This document shows positions 5,385-9,969 of a stretch of 9,969 bases of DNA, piece after piece. How positions within the stretch are numbered: position 1 is the first letter of the stretch; every line of letters begins with the position of its first letter. Below the pieces are notes generated by a model. That model saw only the letters and a list, made by a program, of their open reading frames with translations, was not told the origin of the DNA and did no database searches. The translations under genes and the position numbers were made by a program. The DNA comes from Gammaproteobacteria bacterium (GTDB lineage Bacteria; Pseudomonadota; Gammaproteobacteria; HK1): assembly GCA_022822245.1 (NCBI GenBank), contig JAJECB010000458.1:1-9969 (forward strand), in the 5' to 3' direction.

Positions 5385-6167
5385 TCAGCCGTCGTCGCGC
5401 ACCGCGTGGACGAGAACATTCTCATCGTGCCATTCGACCGGACCGGCGTGGCGACGTTCGACGTTTTCCCGGAAGCGGCCAAGCGAGTCCTCGAACTCGT
5501 CCGGCTCGTAGAGGGAGAACGTCGAGTAGTGCCGGCTCCGGGCTTGCTCGACGAGTCGATCGAGAGGCGCCCGCCGGGGATACCGCAGACAGGTCGCGCT
5601 CACGAACCGCAGCCCCGGGGTGTTCTCGATCGCACCGTGGAGGTCCCCGAGCGCAAGCAGACGAGTCTCCTTGTCCAGGAAGCCCGGGAAGAATCGTCCC
5701 CAGATGCTGCGCGCGTTGTGCTCGGGCAGCCGCGTATAGACGAACAGCGCCCCGCTGTCCCCCAACCCGTCGCGCGATCTCCGGAAGAACTCGGGGAGCT
5801 CGAAGTGATGCACGGCGTTGAAGGAGGACACGAAGTCGTAGCGGCCGGCCTCGAGCTCGAGACCCTCGGCGGTCGCGTGCCGGGTTCGGAAACGCTCGAT
5901 CCCGTTTGCCCGCAGCAGTGCGTCGACCTGTTCCAGCATCGCTGCGCTGGCATCGATGCAGGTGAGCGACAGGTTCGGAATCGCCTCGAACATCGCGAGG
6001 TCGTAACGCCCGTCGCCGCAGCCGACGTCGGCGCCCTCCACCAACCCGGATCGCCCGTCGAGCACCCGGGCGATTCGCTCCACCGGCTCACGGTCGGTTG
6101 TGCGAACGGATCGGTAGACGGAGGAGATCTCGGCGAAATGCCGGCTCATGTCGGCACGGATGGTCAC
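5385..6167 (-). CDS. Class I SAM-dependent methyltransferase
   Basis: A 260-residue protein of the class I (Rossmann-fold) methyltransferases, Methyltransf_11/25 type, cytosolic. Motif I is ADVGCGDGRYD (46-56). The acidic end of strand 2 is Asp72 in CIDASAAML. The post-II region is HATAEGLEL (97-105) and motif IV is DFVSSFNAVHHFE (111-123). The C-terminal third (about 150-260) is less typical and may form the substrate cap. I chose GTG 6167 because GAGGT stands 6 bases before it (6178-6174). ATG 6149 would give 254 aa but has no ribosome site, and an ATG at 6293 would add 42 residues of low-complexity sequence. The gene lies 141 bases after the inositol-phosphate synthase on the same strand, so an inositol-derived acceptor is a reasonable guess. 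Small-molecule O-methylation or ubiquinone-type C-methylation cannot be excluded. Confidence 0.87.
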   Translation of the reverse strand: MTIRADMSRHFAEISSVYRSVRTTDREPVERIARVLDGRSGLVEGADVGCGDGRYDLAMFEAIPNLSLTCIDASAAMLEQVDALLRANGIERFRTRHATAEGLELEAGRYDFVSSFNAVHHFELPEFFRRSRDGLGDSGALFVYTRLPEHNARSIWGRFFPGFLDKETRLLALGDLHGAIENTPGLRFVSATCLRYPRRAPLDRLVEQARSRHYSTFSLYEPDEFEDSLGRFRENVERRHAGPVEWHDENVLVHAVRDDG

Positions 6168-6173
6168 GGCGTT

Positions 6174-6178
6174 ACCTC
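6174..6178 (-). promoter_or_regulatory. Shine-Dalgarno GAGGT deciding the methyltransferase start
   Basis: On the minus strand GAGGT is followed by a 6-base spacer (AACGCC) and then GTG at 6167. Neither the internal ATG at 6149 nor the upstream ATG at 6293 has a comparable site. Confidence 0.5.
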
Positions 6179-6215
6179 GAGGCACCGGCCGACCTCCAAC
6201 CCCAACCGTGGTCTC

Positions 6216-6248
6216 GCGGGCGGGGGCGCACCTCGGTGGCCCGCCCGC
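6216..6248 (-). other. Very stable hairpin between synthase and methyltransferase genes
   Basis: A 9-bp all-GC stem (GCGGGCGGG 6216-6224, CCCGCCCGC 6240-6248) holds an inner 4-bp stem (CACC 6229-6232, GGTG 6235-6238). It lies in the 141-base gap, about 60 bases after the synthase stop and 49 bases before the methyltransferase GTG. There is no following T-run on the minus strand. It may stabilise the synthase message 3' end, attenuate read-through or affect methyltransferase translation. The structure is seen; the role is inferred. Confidence 0.45.
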
Positions 6249-6308
6249 ACCGCAGAAGGTGGAGGCCGCTCGCGCAGAAAGGTCCCACGACACGAACTCT
6301 CGGAGCGT

Positions 6309-7469
6309 TCACCCGCCCGCCTCGCTCACCCGATCCATCGGCACGCTCGCCGGCTCCGCGTCCCGCGCCCCCGCCGATGCGCTGCCGTCGGAGTCCAGGA
6401 AGGACTCGAGGGCCCGAAGCGCCGCGTCGTCCCGCATCTGTCGAGGCGGGCTCTTCATGTAGTAGGCGCTCGGCGCCTCGAGCGGACCGGATTCTCCCCG
6501 CACGAGGCCGAGCTTGGCGCACCGCACCGCGTCGATCACCACCCCCGCACTGTTGGGAGAGTCCTGGACCGACAGTCTGAGCTCGAGCTCGAGCGGCGCA
6601 TCGCCGAATCCGCGCCCCTCCATCCGGATGAAGGCGACCTTGTTGTCGTCCTGCCAGGGCACGTAGTCGGAAGGACCGATGTGGATGTCGTGCGCATCCA
6701 GCCGCTCGTCGAGCTGGCTCTGGACCGACTCGGTCTTCGACCGTTTCTTCGACTGGAGGCGGGAGCGTTCCAGCATGTTCAGAAAGTCGGTGTTTCCTCC
6801 GGTATTGAGCTGGTAGGTCCGTTCGAGGCTGATTCCCCGGTCGGCGAAGAGGCGCCCGAGGGTGCGATGGACGATGGTCGCGCCCACCTGGCTCTTGATG
6901 TCGTCGCCGACGATGGGCAGGCCCGCGGATCGGAACCGGGCCGCCCACTCGGGGTCCGAGGCGAGGAAGACCGGCACGCAGTTGACCATGGCGACCCCGG
7001 CGTCGAGACAGGCCTGGGCGTAGTGGCGCACGGCCTGCTCCGACCCGACCGGGAGGTAGCAGATGAGCACGTCGGCCTGCGATTTCCGCAACGCCGCCAC
7101 CACGTCCACCGGCGCTTCGTCGGCCGGGCGGAATGCCTCGTCATCGCCGTAGTTCTCCAGGTGGTCGGCGACCCCGTCGAGCACCGGGCCCATCTGAACC
7201 GTAACCCCGCTTGGCGGCAGGGCGGACTGGAAGACCCGGGTGCAGTTCGGCGCCGCGAACACCGCCCTTTCCAGCGGCTGACCGACCTTGCGCTCGTCGA
7301 TGTCGAACGCGGCGACGACCTGGACGTCCGATGCGCTCCAGCCCCCGATGCTCTCGTGCATCAGTCCCTGGCATTGCGACTCGTTGCGCGTGCGGTAGTA
7401 CTCGATGCCCTGAATCAGCGAGCTGGCACAGTTGCCGATTCCCGCAATGGCGATTCGAACGTTGTCCAT
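6309..7469 (-). CDS. ino1: myo-Inositol-1-phosphate synthase (actinobacterial/archaeal type)
   Basis: A 386-residue NAD-dependent enzyme converting D-glucose 6-phosphate to 1D-myo-inositol 3-phosphate (also named L-myo-inositol 1-phosphate), the first step of inositol synthesis. Length and sequence fit the short bacterial/archaeal class, as in Mycobacterium, not the longer eukaryotic one. NAD binding: IAGIGNCASSLIQG (8-21). Family blocks include ICYLPVGSEQA (136-146), GDDIKSQVGATIVHR (188-202), LNTGGNTDFLNM (221-232), SKTESV (244-249), DDNKVAFIRMEGRGFG (274-289) and SPNSAGVVIDAVR (304-316). Lysines in these blocks (192, 245, 277) fit the conserved catalytic set. About 25 C-terminal residues form a variable Ala/Ser-rich tail. 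The ATG at 7469 follows GAGGAG with a 7-base spacer (7482-7477). It lies 93 bases downstream of the XRE/IrrE-like gene. Inositol could serve phosphatidylinositol, compatible solutes or methylated inositols; no downstream enzyme for any of these is in view except the methyltransferase. Confidence 0.95.
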   Translation of the reverse strand: MDNVRIAIAGIGNCASSLIQGIEYYRTRNESQCQGLMHESIGGWSASDVQVVAAFDIDERKVGQPLERAVFAAPNCTRVFQSALPPSGVTVQMGPVLDGVADHLENYGDDEAFRPADEAPVDVVAALRKSQADVLICYLPVGSEQAVRHYAQACLDAGVAMVNCVPVFLASDPEWAARFRSAGLPIVGDDIKSQVGATIVHRTLGRLFADRGISLERTYQLNTGGNTDFLNMLERSRLQSKKRSKTESVQSQLDERLDAHDIHIGPSDYVPWQDDNKVAFIRMEGRGFGDAPLELELRLSVQDSPNSAGVVIDAVRCAKLGLVRGESGPLEAPSAYYMKSPPRQMRDDAALRALESFLDSDGSASAGARDAEPASVPMDRVSEAGG

Positions 7470-7562
7470 GTCGTGGCTCCTCTTATCCTGGTTGCTGGGT
7501 GACGATCACGCGTTCGGACGGTGGGTTCGCGGACTCCGCCGAAGCCCTCGCCCCAATCGACC
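7470..7562 (-). promoter_or_regulatory. Regulator-ino1 spacer with short palindrome
   Basis: The 93-base gap holds a strong ribosome site for ino1 (GAGGAG, 7482-7477) and an 11-base palindrome GTGA-CGA-TCAC (7499-7509) about 30 bases before the ino1 ATG. No good promoter hexamers are visible, so ino1 may be read from the promoter upstream of the regulator gene. The palindrome is a weak operator candidate. Confidence 0.25.
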
Positions 7563-8852
7563 TCAGCCGGGATCGGGATCGTCGGCGGGGTCCGAAATGC
7601 CGGTTCCGAGCAGCCGCACGCGCTCCTCCTCGTCCAGACCCGACAGCCCGGCAATTCGTGCGACGCGATCGGCGGAAAGCGCGCCGCGACGCCGGGCTTC
7701 GGTTGCCAGGACCAGCAGACGGGGGAGGAAAGCGACGGGTTCCCGGCCGTCCCGGGCCTGCCGGCCCAGGCTGAGGACGCGATCGATCTCCCCCGCGCTC
7801 GCCATGTCGATCAACCGGTCGCGCGCGTGGTCGGAAAGGAAGCGGACGTTCCGCAGCACGTGGGCGGCGAGGGAGCGGGTCACCCCGAAGTAATCGGCCA
7901 CCTGGGAGAGCTCGAACGCGTTGAACTCCCTGCTCCCCCGCCGGGCTCGGCCGTTCACCCGCACCCTGGACTCGTTTTTCGGGACCGCGGCCCGGTCGGA
8001 GAAGACCTCCAGCACGCCCCCGAGGCTCGAGCCCATGGTGTCCCGGCCGATCGAGTGCAGGTAGCGCTCCACCCCCCGTGTCGGCATGAGAAACCGTCCG
8101 GCGAAGGCGTTCGCCCGGACCTCGTGCCGGCGGTTCACCTCGTCCCGGGAGCACACGAGCCAGCGCCGCTCCGGCTCGAACAGAAGGTGCGCGAACCCGT
8201 GAATCATCCAGAATCGCCGTTCCTCGGGACTCGAGTGCCGGTTGACGACGACCAGCGCCCCGGTCTCCGGGGTGTGCAGGTACACGCAGGAAACGGACTC
8301 CGGCAGCGAGAGCCGCGAAATCCGCACCCGGAGCGTCGCCAGGGTCTCCGGGACGTCGCGAATCGGAGCGGAGCCGAGATCCAGGCGTTGCCGTTCCTCC
8401 TCGGCGACCGCGTAGCCCTGGTGCGCCGCCTCCCAGTGGGTTCGCGGACTCGTCCCCCGGAACGCGAACGCCTGGGGGCCGTACACCGCGACCCCGAGCG
8501 TGGATTCGGTTTCCGTGAGCTGCCGGGCCAGCTCGATCAGCCGAACGAGGTTCGCGCGCATCTCGTCGAGGTTGATTCCCTGTCCGGGCAGCGCGCGGAG
8601 AACGTCGCCGAGCGCTCCGTCCAGCTCGCCCCCCGATTCTTCGGCACCGCGCTCGGCCCTCGACAGGAGAGATACCGGGCTGCGCCCGAAGGCGGTGGAA
8701 AACCGGACGAGCTCCTCGGCCGTGACGTCGCGATTTCCGGATTCGATCTGGGTCACCGCGGAGCGCGACAGGCCCACCTGTCTGCCCACCTCGGACTGGC
8801 TCATCCCCGATCCGATGCGAAGCGTACGTAGCCGACGACTGAGCTCGTTCAT
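7563..8852 (-). CDS. XRE-family regulator with degenerate ImmA/IrrE (M78) peptidase-like domain
   Basis: A 429-residue protein. An N-terminal HTH_XRE domain (about 4-58) shows SQSEVGRQVGLSRSAVTQIE, so DNA binding is likely. A central ImmA/IrrE-like domain follows (about 185-260). Its zinc site reads HGFAH (218-222), where the family normally has HExxH. The HEVRANAFA...FLMP block (243-257) with Glu244 as probable third ligand is kept. The codon for Gly219 is GGG, one transition from GAG. Metal binding may persist, but hydrolysis is unlikely. A second helix-turn-helix-like stretch (VADYFGVTRSLAAHVL, 318-333) is usual after this domain. ATG 8852 has GGAG with a 6-base spacer; ATG 8876 (437 aa) has none. 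It sits upstream of ino1 and the methyltransferase on the same strand and probably regulates them or itself. Related fusions include RamB/PrpR-type metabolic regulators and phage or ICE regulators. Confidence 0.88.
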   Translation of the reverse strand: MNELSRRLRTLRIGSGMSQSEVGRQVGLSRSAVTQIESGNRDVTAEELVRFSTAFGRSPVSLLSRAERGAEESGGELDGALGDVLRALPGQGINLDEMRANLVRLIELARQLTETESTLGVAVYGPQAFAFRGTSPRTHWEAAHQGYAVAEEERQRLDLGSAPIRDVPETLATLRVRISRLSLPESVSCVYLHTPETGALVVVNRHSSPEERRFWMIHGFAHLLFEPERRWLVCSRDEVNRRHEVRANAFAGRFLMPTRGVERYLHSIGRDTMGSSLGGVLEVFSDRAAVPKNESRVRVNGRARRGSREFNAFELSQVADYFGVTRSLAAHVLRNVRFLSDHARDRLIDMASAGEIDRVLSLGRQARDGREPVAFLPRLLVLATEARRRGALSADRVARIAGLSGLDEEERVRLLGTGISDPADDPDPG

Positions 8853-8892
8853 GGGCGGCTCCGCGGGAACGGACATGGTTCGTGTGATCGAA

Positions 8893-8921
8893 TTTCTAAC
8901 ATGTTGTCCGAAATATTACAA
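8893..8921 (-). promoter_or_regulatory. Candidate promoter of the regulator-ino1-methyltransferase unit
   Basis: On the minus strand TTGTAA (8921-8916) is followed by exactly 17 bases and TAGAAA (8898-8893), four of six matches to each sigma-70 consensus. Transcription would start near 8886, leaving about a 33-base leader before ATG 8852, which carries a ribosome site. It sits in an AT-rich patch inside GC-rich DNA. Confidence 0.4.
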
Positions 8922-8935
8922 ACAGGTTACGAAAA
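8902..8935. promoter_or_regulatory. Candidate operator repeats over the regulator promoter
   Basis: An imperfect inverted repeat TGTTGT (8902-8907) / ACAAACA (8918-8924) spans the -35 hexamer and spacer. An 8-base palindrome AACATGTT (8898-8905) touches the -10 hexamer. On the minus strand TTCGTAA and TTTGTAA form a direct repeat spaced 11 bases, one helical turn. This layout suits autoregulation by the XRE protein, but no match to a known operator is claimed. Confidence 0.35.
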
Positions 8936-9160
8936 TGAACACCGAAATCCCCCTCCGCCCGCGAAGCGGCGGACGCTCTTCGATGTGATTCGCGACCCCG
9001 CCGGCGGTTGACGGGGCGAGGTTGGGTAACGGACGCCGGAATCGGGCCCGCACACCAGGCCGAGGAACGCGGGGTCGGGTCGGCGACCTGGGTGGGTCAG
9101 GAGCTTTCGCCGCGACCCCGTTGCGCCGGCACGCGGGGAACTTCGCCGTGGGCGCAGATC

Positions 9161-9176
9161 CCGGCCGGAGGGCCGG
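9161..9176 (-). other. Short GC hairpin after the acyl-CoA dehydrogenase gene
   Basis: CCGGCC (9161-9166) and GGCCGG (9171-9176) form a 6-bp stem around GGAG, about 37 bases beyond the acyl-CoA dehydrogenase stop. There is no T-run. It may be part of a 3' end or may be chance in GC-rich DNA. Confidence 0.2.
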
Positions 9177-9212
9177 CGGGGCGTGGCGGTTGCGGTGGGG
9201 AGGGGGGGCGGC

Positions 9213-9969
9213 TCAGGGAGGAGCGGTTCCGGCCATCTCCCGCAAGTGGTGGTCCGCATCGCCGAACTGGCTGTCGATGAGGACGAGGCGCTTGAAGTAG
9301 TGGCTGATCGGCATCTCGTCGGTCATGCCCATGCCGCCGTGGAGCTGGATCGCGTTCTCCCCGACGAAGCGCCCGGCGCGGCCGATCTGGACCTTGGCGG
9401 CGGAGATCGCGTTGCGCAGCTCCCCGTCTTCGGTCTCCGGATCGGCGAGCCGCACCGCCGCCATGTAGGCCATCGAGCGCGAGAGCTCGCAAGCCATGAA
9501 CATGTCGACCAGGCGGTGCTGCAGGGCCTGGAAGTTCGAGAGCGAGGTCCCGAACTGCTCCCGGTGCTTGAGGTACTCGATGGTGTCGCGGTGCATGCGG
9601 GCCATGATGCCGGCCGCCTCCGCGCACGCCGCGACGACCCCCGCGTTCACCGCTTCCTCGGTGACCGCGATGCCCTCGCCGGCCCGGCCGAGCACGTCGT
9701 CGGGGCCGGCCCGCACCCCGTCGAGGCCGACCTCGCCGGCGCGCAGGCCGTCCATCGTGCGGTACGCGCGCACCTCAAGGCCGGGGGCGCCCGCATCGAG
9801 GGCGAAGACGGTGATCCCCTCGCGGTTCCGCGGCCCGCCCGCGGTCCGCGCGCTCACCGCGATGACGTCCGCGGCCGGGGCGTTGAACACGACACTCTTC
9901 GTTCCGGTGAGCCGGAAGCCGTCCCTCCAGTCCGGCTCGGCGCGGGTCTCCACGCTCGCGAGCTCGTAG
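9213..9969 (-). CDS. Acyl-CoA dehydrogenase, PimD-like (C-terminal part; 5' end outside window)
   Basis: The frame is open to the window edge, giving 251 visible residues: the middle beta-domain (FRLTGTKSVVFNAPAADVIAV) and the whole C-terminal helical domain. About a third of a typical 380-residue enzyme is missing, so GTG 9953 should not be taken as the start. HREQFGTSLSNFQALQHRLVDMF is the FAD-contact region, and QLHGGMGMTDEMPISHYFKR resembles the small subunit of pimeloyl-CoA dehydrogenase and similar heteromeric ACADs. The family oxidises acyl-CoA to the 2,3-enoyl-CoA using FAD and passes electrons to ETF. Aligning the end of the protein with medium-chain enzymes, the catalytic Glu of the YEGT motif corresponds to Phe (QFGDAD, codon 9266-9264). 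The base may therefore be elsewhere or on a partner subunit. No partner gene is visible in the window. Confidence 0.92.
   Translation of the reverse strand, partial: YELASVETRAEPDWRDGFRLTGTKSVVFNAPAADVIAVSARTAGGPRNREGITVFALDAGAPGLEVRAYRTMDGLRAGEVGLDGVRAGPDDVLGRAGEGIAVTEEAVNAGVVAACAEAAGIMARMHRDTIEYLKHREQFGTSLSNFQALQHRLVDMFMACELSRSMAYMAAVRLADPETEDGELRNAISAAKVQIGRAGRFVGENAIQLHGGMGMTDEMPISHYFKRLVLIDSQFGDADHHLREMAGTAPP

Larger units (their letters stand above)
8853..9212. other. Intergenic region upstream of the regulator gene
   Basis: These 360 bases lie between the regulator start and the end of the acyl-CoA dehydrogenase gene, both on the minus strand. The first part contains a conspicuous AT-rich promoter patch (8891-8940). 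The rest is GC-rich, with G-runs at 9197-9200 and 9202-9208 and a small hairpin at 9161-9176. I see no gene; short plus-strand frames at 9008-9300 are Gly/Arg-rich and unlike known proteins. Confidence 0.45.

Noticed and set aside
5280..7502. Plus-strand open frame of 740 codons opposite the methyltransferase and ino1 genes
   Set aside because: It is antisense to two genes with clear family motifs, is rich in Arg/His/Val/Glu without any recognisable domain, and is expected by chance in GC-rich coding DNA.
7521..8831. Plus-strand frame of 436 codons opposite the regulator gene
   Set aside because: It mirrors the regulator gene and has no known motif; the minus strand has a clear XRE HTH and an M78-like block.
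7563..8852. XRE/ImmA pair as a phage, ICE or toxin-antitoxin module
   Set aside because: No integrase, toxin-sized partner, recombination gene or attachment repeat is nearby, and the metabolic gene ino1 follows directly; a metabolic regulator fits better, though this is not proven.
9008..9300. Short plus-strand frames beyond the acyl-CoA dehydrogenase stop
   Set aside because: They are Gly/Arg-rich, run into the antisense of the dehydrogenase and show no homology that I recognise.

Overview
This is a GC-rich window (roughly 70% G+C by eye), so most long antisense frames in it are artefacts. It contains nine credible protein genes, the last one cut by the right edge, and no recognisable rRNA, tRNA, CRISPR array, insertion sequence or phage gene. 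The SLT-fold lipoprotein, LivH-type permease, glutathione S-transferase and PimD-like acyl-CoA dehydrogenase suggest a high-GC Gram-negative bacterium, probably a proteobacterium or a related diderm. The myo-inositol-1-phosphate synthase is of the short actinobacterial/archaeal type. I cannot place the taxon more closely.

Left part (160-2951, all minus strand). A glutathione S-transferase-like gene is followed by a tight cluster of three genes. These are the alpha and beta subunits of a split thiamine-diphosphate 2-oxo-acid decarboxylase (sulfopyruvate/phosphonopyruvate decarboxylase type, ComD/ComE-like) and an HpcH/HpaI-type metal-dependent aldolase. The alpha and beta frames abut or overlap, and beta and the aldolase are 13 bases apart. 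One enzyme releases an aldehyde from a 2-oxo acid; the other joins aldehydes to, or splits them from, pyruvate-type 2-oxo acids. A short linked pathway is plausible, but its substrate is unknown. Strong inverted repeats lie at the 3' end of this cluster (1-40 and 138-163).

Middle left (2952-5061, plus strand). A LivH-type branched-chain amino-acid/amide ABC permease is transcribed divergently from the GST gene. None of the other transporter subunits is present. After a G-tract-rich spacer comes a lipoprotein with a transglycosylase SLT fold, followed by a likely terminator at 5082-5117.

Middle right (5385-8876, minus strand). Three co-directional genes run, in transcription order, as a HTH-XRE regulator fused to an ImmA/IrrE (M78) peptidase-like domain, a myo-inositol-1-phosphate synthase, and a class I SAM methyltransferase. 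The peptidase-like domain has HGxxH where HExxH is expected, so it lacks the catalytic glutamate and looks like a sensor rather than a protease. An AT-rich patch at 8891-8940 carries a candidate promoter with overlapping inverted and direct repeats, consistent with autoregulation. This regulator-synthase-methyltransferase set is the best candidate for an undescribed unit, possibly regulated production of a methylated inositol compound.

Right edge (9213-9969, minus strand). This is the C-terminal part of a PimD-like acyl-CoA dehydrogenase. Phenylalanine stands where the usual catalytic glutamate of the family would be.
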